A DNA stretch of 64,000 bases from Maricaulis sp965242785 (lineage in GTDB: Bacteria; Pseudomonadota; Alphaproteobacteria; Caulobacterales; Maricaulaceae): NCBI GenBank assembly GCA_965242785.1, contig CBDETA010000004.1, forward strand, positions 124,001-188,000. Reading direction: 5' to 3'. Numbering within the stretch: the first letter of the stretch is position 1; each line of letters starts with the position of its first letter. Shown piece after piece: positions 42,798-51,714 of the stretch. Position numbers and translations under genes: made by a program. The notes beneath the pieces were generated by a model. It was not told the origin of the DNA, did no database searches, and saw only the letters and a program-made list of their open reading frames with translations.

Positions 42798-43430
42798 TCA
42801 GAAGGTCCGCCTCAGCACCACCTTTTCACCACGCTCTTCCAGCCGCGCCGTATAGCGCGCCTCATCCAATACCGCACCGGAGTGCACGCAATAGACGGTC
42901 CGGGCCTCGGAAATGCGTGGCCAGTGGATGAAGTCGTACAGAACGGTCTTGAGCCCCGAAGACACATTGATCTCGAGCGATCCGAGCGACTGGCCATAGG
43001 CGAGGTTGTTCTGGAACATGCCCTCCTCGCGCAGCTGGCCCAGCGCGCTCATGAAATCACCGCCCAGGAAATCCTTGACGTTGCGGCCTTCCGCCTCGTG
43101 CCGGCCAATGCCGAACAGTTCCAGGGCGCCGCGCGACACGGCCTTGATCATACCCATGCCGTCGGTGACGAATTCGACAGAAGGGTTGAGGGTCACCAGA
43201 TCGACCCATGTCGGAGCCGGCGCCACAACAAACGCGTCCTGAACCAGTTCGGCCATGCGGCGTTTGACCCGTTCAGGCGGATCGCTGTCTCCATTCTCCC
43301 ACCGGGAAATCATCGCCTGCGTCACGCCCAGATCAGCAGCCAGTGCTGCCTGTTTCAGACGTTTCGACATCCGGAAATTCCGGATCACGGATGGCCAGTT
43401 CACCTTGCTCGATGAAACAGACAAAGTCAT
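42798..43430 (-). CDS. XRE-family regulator with PAS-like sensor domain (tandem paralogue, third in operon)
   Basis: The 210-residue protein has an N-terminal HTH (about 10-60) with KQAALAADLGVTQAMISRWENG and a C-terminal domain with features of a PAS fold (FVTDGMGMIKAVSRGALELFG). The HTH recognition helix is identical to that of the next gene and nearly so in the third, so the three probably read the same or closely similar DNA. The ATG at 43430 is used because upstream frame sequence is not conserved with the paralogues. It is the last of three co-directional genes. Confidence 0.8.
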   Translation of the reverse strand: MTLSVSSSKVNWPSVIRNFRMSKRLKQAALAADLGVTQAMISRWENGDSDPPERVKRRMAELVQDAFVVAPAPTWVDLVTLNPSVEFVTDGMGMIKAVSRGALELFGIGRHEAEGRNVKDFLGGDFMSALGQLREEGMFQNNLAYGQSLGSLEINVSSGLKTVLYDFIHWPRISEARTVYCVHSGAVLDEARYTARLEERGEKVVLRRTF

Positions 43431-43462
43431 GTCCTGAACCAATTCTGCCCCCCTCAAGGGCT

Positions 43463-44113
43463 CTAGCGCGCGCTCACCGGATGTATCCTGCCGGATAGAA
43501 TGGTGCGAAGTTCGCGATACTCCGCTTCGTCTATCCGCGCCCCTGAAAGCATCCAGCGAACTGTGCCGTCCTCTCCCCGATGCGGCCAGTGCAGTCCGTG
43601 AACCCAGCAACTGGCGTCGCATCCATTCTTGTCGACAAAACAGTACTTGTCAGCACTTTCAACGCTTTCGTGGCTTTCGTCAAAGAATCCGATTGAATTC
43701 AGCCGGTCATGCAACTCCGGAATATCCCCCCGGAACACATCCGCAAGCGCCTGCCCCTCCACCGAATCCAGCGTCCGGTCCATCAGGGCCAGCAGACCAC
43801 GGCTGGCGGTTTCAATCATGCCGGTCTGGCTGATAACCGCGGCCAGGCCCGGAAAGGCGGCCGTGTAACTGCGCCAGTCCACAAGCGGCGTGGCCTCGTC
43901 ATCGTCCGCAATGACCTTCTCGATCCTGGCCTGCATCGCCGGACTGGGGTCGACCAGGCCCGACTCCCAGCGCGAAATCATGGCCTGGGTCACACCCAGA
44001 TCGGCAGCCAGGGCTGCCTGCTTCACATTTCGGGAAAACCGGAAACGCCGTAGACGCCCCCGCCAGGTCTCCGGTTCTGAAACATCCGCTGTCTTCCGGG
44101 GCGGCTGCGACAT
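43463..44113 (-). CDS. XRE-family regulator with PAS-like sensor domain (tandem paralogue, second in operon)
   Basis: This 216-residue protein has the same layout as its neighbours: an HTH with KQAALAADLGVTQAMISRWESG (about 31-52) and a PAS-like C-terminal half with VISQTGMIETASRGLLALM, a GDI..L motif and a final SGARIDEAEYREL. Several cysteines and a KYCFVDKNGCDASCW segment, absent from the neighbours, could be a metal or redox site; this is speculation. It starts 2 bases after the stop of the first paralogue. Confidence 0.8.
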   Translation of the reverse strand: MSQPPRKTADVSEPETWRGRLRRFRFSRNVKQAALAADLGVTQAMISRWESGLVDPSPAMQARIEKVIADDDEATPLVDWRSYTAAFPGLAAVISQTGMIETASRGLLALMDRTLDSVEGQALADVFRGDIPELHDRLNSIGFFDESHESVESADKYCFVDKNGCDASCWVHGLHWPHRGEDGTVRWMLSGARIDEAEYRELRTILSGRIHPVSAR

Positions 44114-44115
44114 GA

Positions 44116-44760
44116 TCAGATCGCCTTTCGAATGACGCGCGCCCCGCCATTGCGGCTTCGGACATCCCGGAATACGGACGGCGAGACTTCCGCGCCCGAT
44201 AACAGCCAGACGATCCGGGGGCCCGGCAGGAAGGTGGGGCGATGCAATCCGTGCCCCAGAAGTGTGCGGGCCCGGCCATCGGCGCCGTGGAACTCGAAAC
44301 GATCCATGCTTTCTGCCGAAGCGACACGGCCCTCGAAAAAGCCGCTCGTCGTCAGCGTGTCGAAGAGATCCACCAGGTCCCCCTGAAAAGCCTCCTGTAC
44401 GAACCGGCCTTCCAGATCATGACGCCGGCATTTCAGGATGCGCTGGAAGCCCCGGCTGACACGACGCATGCGACCACTGTCGTCGATCACGCCGATCAGG
44501 GCCGGATGCTGACCGATGCGCTGCAACCAGGCTTCTTGGGACACGCTGACCTGCGCCCGCCAGTATAGCTGAACGACCTTTTCCTGGATGCGATGGCTGG
44601 GCATGGCCGCGCCCGATTCCCAGCGCGACACCATGGTCTGGGTCACTCCCAGATCATGCGCAAGCGCAGCCTGTTTCAGGCCTTTGGACAGTCGGTAATG
44701 CCGGATGACGGAGGGCCAGTGAATGGCCTGCGTTTCTACCGGGGACAACATCTGGATCAT
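44116..44760 (-). CDS. XRE-family regulator with PAS-like sensor domain (tandem paralogue, first in operon)
   Basis: The 214-residue product begins with a short arm, then an HTH (KQAALAHDLGVTQTMVSRWESG, about 29-50) and a PAS-like domain (VIDDSGRMRRVSRGFQRIL, FQGDLVDLFDTL) ending in WLLSGAEVSPSVFRDV. It is the first gene of the three-gene operon and shares an intergenic region with the divergent PiT-like membrane protein. The ligand sensed is unknown. Confidence 0.8.
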   Translation of the reverse strand: MIQMLSPVETQAIHWPSVIRHYRLSKGLKQAALAHDLGVTQTMVSRWESGAAMPSHRIQEKVVQLYWRAQVSVSQEAWLQRIGQHPALIGVIDDSGRMRRVSRGFQRILKCRRHDLEGRFVQEAFQGDLVDLFDTLTTSGFFEGRVASAESMDRFEFHGADGRARTLLGHGLHRPTFLPGPRIVWLLSGAEVSPSVFRDVRSRNGGARVIRKAI

Positions 44761-44991
44761 CAGCGCAACTCCGTCGAAACGGGGGCGCCAGCCGCGGCAG
44801 GCTGAGTTCTAAAATATAACCCAACCAACCCTCGCTGTGAACCCGGATGCATTACACTACTGAAGCGACTGTTTTGCTTGGGACCTTCACGACAGTTCTG
44901 TGAAATTCGCATGCTGAACCGCATTGCCAATTGATCAGATGAACTCAGGCTTGCTACCTGCCCCGGCTCTTCACCGGACAAGGTAGTCGAC

Positions 44992-46119
44992 ATGGCGGAT
45001 CTTTCTCTCGCGGCCTGGACGTTTTCGATCGTCGGTTTCCTGATCGCGTCCTACTCGATCGTTGCGAATGATGCGATCCAGACTCTTGGCACCTTTCTCA
45101 GCTCCAACGCAAAGCGGCCCTGGTGGATCCTGTGGGCCTATGCCTGCTCCATCATCCTGGCCGTCATGTTGTGGGGATATTTCGCCGGCGGGCAGGATAT
45201 TGCGTTCGGACGACTGAATTCTCTGCCCTACCCCGAGACCGGTGTTCAGTGGTGGCACGCCATTCCCCCGCTTTTCCTTCTTGTGCTGACCCGGTTTGGC
45301 GTGCCGGTGTCCACCACTTTTCTCGTTCTCACCATCTTTGCCCTGACGGGCGGCGCCGAGACCGAAGGCGTCCTGCCATCCATGCTCACCAAGTCCGCGC
45401 TGGGCTATATCGTCGCCATCGGCGCGGCCTTTGTCGTGTATCTGCTGGTGTCGCGGACATTCGAGCGCTGGGTCAGCCGCACCCGCGACGAACCACACCA
45501 ACCCGTTTGGTTCGTCCTGCAATGGATCTCAACGGCCTTCCTGTGGTCGCAATGGCTGATGCAGGACCTGGCCAATATTTTCGTTTTCCTGCCGCGGACG
45601 ACCGAGCTCGTCCCGGTAATGGAAAACGGCGCCCCGGTCCTCCAGGACGGCGTTGCGGTCCTGCAGACCCAGGTGTCCTTCTCTCCGGTACTGCTCATCT
45701 TCGCGACCGTGGTCATGCTGGCCCTGCACGCGATCATCTTCGCTACACGCGGCGGCGAGATCCAGAAGATCGTCCTGTCCAAGACCAATACGACCGACGT
45801 CCGCGCCGCCACGCTGGTCGACCTCATCTACGGAATTATCCTGTTCATCTTCAAGGAGTTGAACGATATTCCGATGAGCACGACCTGGGTGTTCCTGGGC
45901 ATGCTGGCCGGTCGCGAGATTGCCATCGCCTATGTCGCGGGCCTTCGCTCGAAACTGGCCGCAGCCTGGGATGTGCTGTCGGACATTATCCGGGCCTTTA
46001 TCGGTCTGGTGATCAGCGTGGTCCTCGCAATCTTTCTGCCCGCCATGGCACGCGGCGAACTTGGGGAATTGATGAGCGATCTGCCCGGCTACGTCGCCAA
46101 CGCGCTCGGCCTCGGCTAA
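44992..46119 (+). CDS. Membrane protein resembling PiT phosphate transporters
   Basis: This 375-residue polytopic protein carries, in each half, motifs that look like those of PiT inorganic phosphate transporters: SIVANDAIQTLGTFLSS near residue 22 with PVSTTFLVL at about 105, then KELNDIPMSTTWVFLGMLAGREIA in the second half. PiT proteins have two such inverted repeats with conserved asparagine-aspartate and serine-threonine-threonine. The match is partial and overall length is short, so it may be a distinct family with another ion. It lies between four HTH regulators and is divergent from three of them. Confidence 0.6.
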   Translation: MADLSLAAWTFSIVGFLIASYSIVANDAIQTLGTFLSSNAKRPWWILWAYACSIILAVMLWGYFAGGQDIAFGRLNSLPYPETGVQWWHAIPPLFLLVLTRFGVPVSTTFLVLTIFALTGGAETEGVLPSMLTKSALGYIVAIGAAFVVYLLVSRTFERWVSRTRDEPHQPVWFVLQWISTAFLWSQWLMQDLANIFVFLPRTTELVPVMENGAPVLQDGVAVLQTQVSFSPVLLIFATVVMLALHAIIFATRGGEIQKIVLSKTNTTDVRAATLVDLIYGIILFIFKELNDIPMSTTWVFLGMLAGREIAIAYVAGLRSKLAAAWDVLSDIIRAFIGLVISVVLAIFLPAMARGELGELMSDLPGYVANALGLG

Positions 46120-46121
46120 GA

Positions 46122-46138
46122 ACTCATTAAATATGAGT
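46122..46138. promoter_or_regulatory. Perfect inverted repeat, probable regulator operator
   Basis: ACTCAT-TAAAT-ATGAGT is a perfect 6-5-6 palindrome of 17 bp, the usual size for dimeric XRE-type repressors. It begins 2 bases after the stop of the membrane protein and 80 bases before the regulator gene at 46202, where an autoregulatory site would be expected. Confidence 0.5.
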
Positions 46139-46201
46139 GCCTTGTAACGAAACGACTTTTTAGAACGGAGTCGGGTTCGAGGGACGAGGCGGTCTGCACG
46201 C

Positions 46202-46795
46202 ATGGATTGGGCCAAGACGGTACGGGAATTGCGGCTGCGTCTGCGCCTGAAGCAGGGCGCCATGGCGGACCTGATCGGGGTCAGCCAGACCTATGTGTCC
46301 AGGCTGGAAGCTGGCATCACCGAACCGGCCCCTCAGGTCGCCGACGCCATCCTGGCATTGTCCCGCAATCCGCGCACCCGCAGCACGTTTGACGACTTTG
46401 TGGCGACCGTTCGATACAGCCCTTTTCCCTGCTTTCTCGTCCTGCCGGAGCCTGAGCAGGACAGATTCGGCATCGAGGCCATCAGTCCGGGCCTGCTGAA
46501 CGGCCATCCTGCAGAGCCGCGCGAGATTTCGGACTGTCCGCTGCTTGCGCCCATGCGGGACCAGATCTGCGAAATCTGCAAAGCCGGGTTGCGCGATGGC
46601 AAGCTGCTGAGCGCGACCGCGCACTGGCAGGACACGCACCAACCCCCGCGTTTCTGGACAACGCTCTACATCCCGATCCGGGATGAGGCCGGGAACTGTT
46701 ATCTTCATGCAACGCTGAGCGAGCAGGACACGCCGCACCCGTCAGGGCCGGACATGTCGCTGGTGATCGAATGGTTCGAGGGCAGCGACGCCTGA
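46202..46795 (+). CDS. XRE-family regulator with C-terminal sensor-like domain
   Basis: The 197-residue protein has an N-terminal HTH (LKQGAMADLIGVSQTYVSRLEAG, about 16-38) and a C-terminal domain of about 120 residues that may be PAS-like but is divergent from the three paralogues across the membrane protein gene. A CPLLAPMRDQICEIC stretch contains three cysteines. Its stop directly abuts the stop of korB on the other strand. What it senses is unknown. Confidence 0.75.
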   Translation: MDWAKTVRELRLRLRLKQGAMADLIGVSQTYVSRLEAGITEPAPQVADAILALSRNPRTRSTFDDFVATVRYSPFPCFLVLPEPEQDRFGIEAISPGLLNGHPAEPREISDCPLLAPMRDQICEICKAGLRDGKLLSATAHWQDTHQPPRFWTTLYIPIRDEAGNCYLHATLSEQDTPHPSGPDMSLVIEWFEGSDA

Positions 46796-47848
46796 TCAGC
46801 GATAGCGTTTCTGCAGGCCGGCCAGAGCCTTGGCCCCCGGGTTCAACTGGTTGAAAGGCAAGGCGTTCAGCGGTGTCCTGGGCAGGTGGTTGGCCGCGTG
46901 CATGTCCGGCATGTCTTCATTGAGATAGAGCAGGCCGGTGCGGATCGTGCCCTCGCTGTCCGTCATCATCAGGGTCTCGATCGCCTGCGCCTTGTCGCGC
47001 GGATCGTAATCCGAGGCTGTCCGGCGCATGCGCAGCTCGCCACCATGGTGCAATTGCACGCGCATTTCGTCATCGCCAGCGTAACTCCCGGTGAGTTCCT
47101 CGGCGTGGGCAACGAAATCCGTGTGAACCAGCGGGTGATAGTATTTGTAGGTGTGGGCGTAACTCTTGGTGGACCCGTTGTGGTCGTTGAAGGTCACGCA
47201 GGGTGAAATCACGTCGATCAGTGCGAAGCCCTTGTGCATCAGCGCAGCTTTCACCAGCGGCACCAGCTGCGACTTGTCGCCGGAGAAGGCCCGGGCCACG
47301 AAACCGGCCCCCAGCGTCAGGGCCTGGATGCAGGGATCGATCGGCGTCTGCTCGTTGGGGATGCCCTTCTTGGACTTCGAGCCGATATCGGCTGCAGCCG
47401 AGAACTGCCCCTTGGTCAGACCGTAGACGCCGTTGTTCTCGAGCACGTAGAGCATGTTGAGATTGCGGCGGATGGCGTGGGCGAACTGGCCGAAGCCGAT
47501 CGACAGGCTGTCGCCATCTCCGGAAATGCCGATGTAGTGCAGATCACCGTTCACGGCATTAGCGCCGGTAGCCACGGAAGGCATGCGGCCGTGGACGCAG
47601 TTGATGCCGTGCGACTGGCCCATGAAATAGGCAGTCGTTTTCGAGGAACAGCCGATGCCGGAAACCTTGGCCGCGCTCTCCGGCGCCAGGTCCAGCTCCC
47701 AGAAGGCCTGGACGAGGGCGGCAGTGACCGAGTCGTGACCGCAGCCGGCGCACAGGGTCGACATCGAGCCTTCGTAATTGCGGACGGTCAGGCCCAGCTT
47801 GTTCTTGGGCAGATGCTTGTCGATGAAGGGTTTCGGCATGGAGGTCAT
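46796..47848 (-). CDS. korB: 2-oxoacid:ferredoxin oxidoreductase, beta subunit
   Basis: The beta subunit binds thiamine diphosphate and an Fe-S cluster in an enzyme that oxidatively decarboxylates a 2-oxoacid, passing electrons to ferredoxin. The 350-residue protein has CAGCGHDSVT (cluster cysteines near 33-36), a further cysteine in GIGCSSKT, and the thiamine motif GDGDSLSIG...ENNGVYGLTKGQ. 2-Oxoglutarate is the likely substrate by similarity, but pyruvate or branched 2-oxoacids cannot be excluded. It overlaps korA by four bases. Confidence 0.9.
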   Translation of the reverse strand: MTSMPKPFIDKHLPKNKLGLTVRNYEGSMSTLCAGCGHDSVTAALVQAFWELDLAPESAAKVSGIGCSSKTTAYFMGQSHGINCVHGRMPSVATGANAVNGDLHYIGISGDGDSLSIGFGQFAHAIRRNLNMLYVLENNGVYGLTKGQFSAAADIGSKSKKGIPNEQTPIDPCIQALTLGAGFVARAFSGDKSQLVPLVKAALMHKGFALIDVISPCVTFNDHNGSTKSYAHTYKYYHPLVHTDFVAHAEELTGSYAGDDEMRVQLHHGGELRMRRTASDYDPRDKAQAIETLMMTDSEGTIRTGLLYLNEDMPDMHAANHLPRTPLNALPFNQLNPGAKALAGLQKRYR

Positions 47849-49680
47849 GCGGCGTCTCCCAGTGCGTCGAGATGGGCGGTGATGCCCTCGACGATGAATT
47901 TCGGATTGGCAGCCATGCCGGCATAGTCGAGCACGGGGACGAGTTTCTTCTTCTCCGCCTCGGTTTCGTTGATCAGCAGGGTGCGCAGCTGGGCGTCGCG
48001 GTTCTGCTCGACGACGAAGACCTCGTCATGCTCGGCAATGAAGGCGTCCACCTCGTCGCTGAAGGGGAAGCCGCGGACCCGCAGATAGTTGAGGTGGATA
48101 CCCTCGCGGGCGAGCCGGTCGAGCGCTTCCTTGACCGCACCATCGCAACCGCCGACGGAAATGATCGCGCGCCGGGCCGGCTGTTCGCAGCGAATGACCA
48201 CCGGGGCCGGCACGGCCGCAGCGGCGCTTTTCCACTTGCGGGTCAGGCGGTCGAGCACCTCCTTGTACTCGTCCGCGTCCTCGGTATAGCCGCCCTTCCA
48301 ATTGTGACCGGAACCGCGAGTGAAATAGGCCCCCTTGGGGTGAACGCCCGGCAGTGTGCGGTAGGTGATCCCGTCACCATCCCGGTCCTCATAGCGGTAG
48401 AATTTGGTGATCGCCTCGAGCTCGTCCTTGCCCAGCACCTTGCCGCGATCGGGCTGGTAGCTGTCATCCCAGGTCAGCTCGGGGATCATCCAGTCATTCA
48501 TGCCGATATCCAGATCGGTCATGAAGAAGACCGGGGTCTGGAAGCGTTCGGCCAGGTCGAAGGACTGGACCGCCATTTCGAAACATTCCTTCGGATCGGC
48601 CGGGAAGACGAGAATGTGCTTGGTGTCGCCATGGCTGGCATAGGCCGCCAGGGTCAGGTCGCATTGCTGGGTGCGCGTGGGCAATCCGGTGGAGGGGCCT
48701 GCACGCTGGACATCGAACAGTACCACCGGCACTTCGCCGTAATAGGCAAAGCCGATGAATTCGCTCATCAGCGAGATGCCGGGACCGGAGGTGGGCGTGA
48801 AGGCCCGGGCCCCGTTCCAGCCGGCGCCGACGGCCATGCCGACCGAGGACAGCTCATCCTCGCCCTGGATGATGCAGAAGCGTTTCTCACCGGTCTCCGG
48901 ATCAACCCGGTATTTCTCGCAGAAGGACTTGAAGGCATCCATCAGCGAGGTCGAGGGCGTGATCGGGTACCAAGCCCCGAATGTCGCGCCGGCGTAGAGA
49001 CAGCCCAGCGCGGCGGCCGTATTGCCGTCGATCATGATGTGACCGGCCGTGGCATCCATCGCCTCGACCTTCAGCGGCAGCGGGTCCGGATAGTGTTCGC
49101 GCACATAGTTCAGGCCCAGTTCGATCGCCTGCATGTTGGCATCGATCAGTTTGGGCTTGGCACCGAACATCTCGGTGACCATGGAACGGATGATCTCGAC
49201 ATCGATCCCGGTCAGGCCGGCCACGGCTCCGACATAGGCCATGTTCTTCATGAGAACGCGGGTGCGGGCGTTCTCGAAAGTCTCGTTGCACATCCGCGCC
49301 AGCGGTACACCGATGGCGGTGATGTCCGGGCGGGCATGCAGGTCCGGACGCGGCCAGGTGGAGTCATACAGCAGGAAACCACCGGGCGAGACCTCGGCGA
49401 GGTCCTGCTTGTAGGTCTCCGCATTCATCGCGACCATGAATTCCGCCGTTCCGGAACGCGCCATATAGGCGTCCTTGGTCAGGCGGATCTCGTACCAGGT
49501 CGGCAGGCCCTGAATGTTGGACGGAAAGAGATTCTTGCCGACCACGGGCACGCCCATGCGGAAGATCGCCTTCATCAGGAGACCATTGGCCGACGCGGAA
49601 CCGGTGCCGTTCACATTGGCGATCTTGATGACGAAGTCATTCACCCGGACTTCGCTCTTGGTATCGACGAGGTCTTTCAT
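47845..49680 (-). CDS. korA: 2-oxoacid:ferredoxin oxidoreductase, alpha subunit (gamma-alpha fusion)
   Basis: This 611-residue subunit combines the gamma domain (about 1-180, with IANVNGTGSASANGLL) and the alpha domain (pyrimidine-binding, GNTAAALGCLYAGATFGAWYPITPSTS from about 220). The motif YPITPSTS is a hallmark of alpha subunits. It works with KorB, and the neighbouring flavoprotein probably takes the electrons. The start overlaps the flavoprotein gene by four bases. Aerobic alphaproteobacteria usually rely on the NAD-linked dehydrogenase complex, so this is an alternative route. Confidence 0.9.
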   Translation of the reverse strand: MKDLVDTKSEVRVNDFVIKIANVNGTGSASANGLLMKAIFRMGVPVVGKNLFPSNIQGLPTWYEIRLTKDAYMARSGTAEFMVAMNAETYKQDLAEVSPGGFLLYDSTWPRPDLHARPDITAIGVPLARMCNETFENARTRVLMKNMAYVGAVAGLTGIDVEIIRSMVTEMFGAKPKLIDANMQAIELGLNYVREHYPDPLPLKVEAMDATAGHIMIDGNTAAALGCLYAGATFGAWYPITPSTSLMDAFKSFCEKYRVDPETGEKRFCIIQGEDELSSVGMAVGAGWNGARAFTPTSGPGISLMSEFIGFAYYGEVPVVLFDVQRAGPSTGLPTRTQQCDLTLAAYASHGDTKHILVFPADPKECFEMAVQSFDLAERFQTPVFFMTDLDIGMNDWMIPELTWDDSYQPDRGKVLGKDELEAITKFYRYEDRDGDGITYRTLPGVHPKGAYFTRGSGHNWKGGYTEDADEYKEVLDRLTRKWKSAAAAVPAPVVIRCEQPARRAIISVGGCDGAVKEALDRLAREGIHLNYLRVRGFPFSDEVDAFIAEHDEVFVVEQNRDAQLRTLLINETEAEKKKLVPVLDYAGMAANPKFIVEGITAHLDALGDAA

Positions 49681-51473
49681 TCCGCCGCCACTTTCCCAGC
49701 TTCATTGTCGACGTGCGGAATGAAGATGTCCGCATCCTGCATGTCCCAGGCTGCCGTCGGGCAGCGCTCGGCACACAGGCCGCAATGCAGGCACAAATTC
49801 TCGTCCTTGATCATCACCCGCCCGGTATCCTTGAGCGGTGCAGAGACATAAAGCGCCTGCTCCCTGTTGTTCGCTGGCACGCGCAGGCTGGCGCGCAGGG
49901 CGTCCTCGTCACCGTCCGGCACGATGGCCAGGCAATCGACCGGGCAGATGTCCAGACAGGCATCGCATTCCTTGCACAGCGGCGCCTCGAACACGGTCTG
50001 CACGTCACAATTGAGACAGCGCTGGACCTCGGTGGCGATCCGCTCGGCATCAAAGCCCAGCTCGACCTCGGTCTTGCGATTGGCCAGGCGCGCCTTGAGC
50101 TCGACCAGCGGCATGTCACGGCGGTGCGAGCCGTCATAGGCGTTGGAATACATCCACTCATTCACGCCCATCTTGGCCGATTGCAGGTTGACCCCCCGCG
50201 GCAGGCGCTGGTCCAGCGCCTCGCCCTGGCAATGCTTGTGAATGGAGATCGCCGCCTGGTGACCGTGCTCAACGGCCCAGATGATGTTCTTGGGACCAAA
50301 GGCGCTGTCGCCGCCGAAGAACACGCCCGGACGGGTCGAGGCATGGGTGGTCTCGTCGACAACCGGGACGCCCCATTTGTCGAACTCAATGCCCAGATCG
50401 CGCTCGATCCAGGGGAAGGCGTTTTCCTGGCCGATGGCAAGGATGACATCGTCGCACGGAATGATCTTGGTGCCGACCGTGCGCGTCTGGGTGATCCGGC
50501 CGGTCTCGTCGAGCTCGTACTCCATGAGCTCGAATTCCATGCCGGTCAGCTTGCCGTTCTCGACGACGAAACGCTTGGGGGAGTGATTGACCAGGATCTC
50601 GACATTTTCGTCCTCGGCATCTTCCAGTTCCCAAGGGGAAGCCTTGAAGAATTGCCGCGGCTTGCGAGCCATCACCTTCACATCGTCCGCGCCCAGGCGC
50701 AGCGAGGTGCGGCAGCAGTCCATGGCCGTATTGCCGACGCCGATGATCAGGACACGTTTGCCGATCCGGTCGATATGGTCGAAGGCAACGCTTTCCAGCC
50801 AGTCGATGCCGATATGGATATTGGCGGCAGCGTCCTGGCGGCCCTCGATCTCCAGATCCTTGCCCTTGGGCGCACCGGACCCGACGAAGACGGCATCATA
50901 GCCCGCATCCATCAGGCTCTTCAGGCTTTCGACACGATGGTTGAGCTTGAGCTCGACACCCATGTCGAGGATGTAGCCGATCTCCTCGTCCAGCACTTCT
51001 TCCGGCAGGCGGAAAGCAGGGATGTTGGCGATCATCAGACCGCCGGGGCGGTGATGCGCCTCGAAGATGGTGCATTCATAGCCCAGCGGCGCGAGGTCAT
51101 TGGCCACGGTCAGCGAGGCCGGACCTGCACCGATCAGGGCGATCTTCTTGCCGTTCGTGCTGGCCGGCTTTTGCGGCACGAGGTGTTTGACCTCGTTGCG
51201 ATTGTCCGCGGCAACGCGCTTCAAACGGCAGATGGCAACGGGCTCTTCCTCGACCCGGCCACGACGGCAGGCCGGCTCGCAAGGCCGGTCGCAGACGCGT
51301 CCCAGAATGCCCGGAAACACGTTCGATCGGCGATTGACGAGATAGGCCTCGGTAAACTTCCCCTGAGCGATCAGGCGGATGTATTCGGGGACCGGCGTAT
51401 GCGCCGGGCACGCCCACTGGCAATCCACGACCTTGTGAAAATAGTCGGGATCGCGCGTATCGGTCGGCTTCAT
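49677..51473 (-). CDS. FAD-dependent GltD-like oxidoreductase with ferredoxin-type 4Fe-4S domains
   Basis: The 598-residue flavoprotein resembles the small subunit of glutamate synthase and NfnL-type proteins. It has an N-terminal Fe-S region (CQWACPAHTPVPEY; VCDRPCEPACRRG), an FAD site GAGPASLTVANDLAPLGY (about 116-133), an NAD(P) site GVGNTAMDCCR, and at the C-terminus two 4Fe-4S motifs (CKECDACLDICPVDCL and CLHCGLCAERCP). It heads the kor operon and may shuttle electrons between KorAB, ferredoxin and NAD(P)H. The ATG at 51473 follows GAGGAG with short spacing. Confidence 0.85.
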   Translation of the reverse strand: MKPTDTRDPDYFHKVVDCQWACPAHTPVPEYIRLIAQGKFTEAYLVNRRSNVFPGILGRVCDRPCEPACRRGRVEEEPVAICRLKRVAADNRNEVKHLVPQKPASTNGKKIALIGAGPASLTVANDLAPLGYECTIFEAHHRPGGLMIANIPAFRLPEEVLDEEIGYILDMGVELKLNHRVESLKSLMDAGYDAVFVGSGAPKGKDLEIEGRQDAAANIHIGIDWLESVAFDHIDRIGKRVLIIGVGNTAMDCCRTSLRLGADDVKVMARKPRQFFKASPWELEDAEDENVEILVNHSPKRFVVENGKLTGMEFELMEYELDETGRITQTRTVGTKIIPCDDVILAIGQENAFPWIERDLGIEFDKWGVPVVDETTHASTRPGVFFGGDSAFGPKNIIWAVEHGHQAAISIHKHCQGEALDQRLPRGVNLQSAKMGVNEWMYSNAYDGSHRRDMPLVELKARLANRKTEVELGFDAERIATEVQRCLNCDVQTVFEAPLCKECDACLDICPVDCLAIVPDGDEDALRASLRVPANNREQALYVSAPLKDTGRVMIKDENLCLHCGLCAERCPTAAWDMQDADIFIPHVDNEAGKVAAE

Positions 51474-51714
51474 TCTCCTCACCCCGGGCGTTTCGCCCGC
51501 AACTTGTTGCGCGGACCTGCTGAATGGCCCGCCTTTTATTGCGCCCATTCTCACATCTGTAACCGCCGACGGGTCAAGCGATTTCCCTTGCTACGCCACA
51601 GGATGTGAACGGGTTTGTTTGTTCCTGCGAGTGAATTGCGATGGTAGCGGCCACATTGTCCGGCGACGCAAGAAGCGGATTGGCAGGCGCGGCCGGTCTC
51701 GCCAGTCTGCCGGC

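Noticed and set aside
44889..44906. Degenerate Pho-like site between the regulator triplet and the PiT-like gene
   Set aside because: On the minus strand ATTTCAC-AGAA-CTGTCGT matches 11 of 14 positions, but the spacer is not A/T-only and it faces the regulators instead of the transporter.
46165..46190. GGGTTCGAGGGAC, resembling a tRNA T-arm
   Set aside because: The flanking bases do not form the stem and no acceptor or anticodon arms are present.
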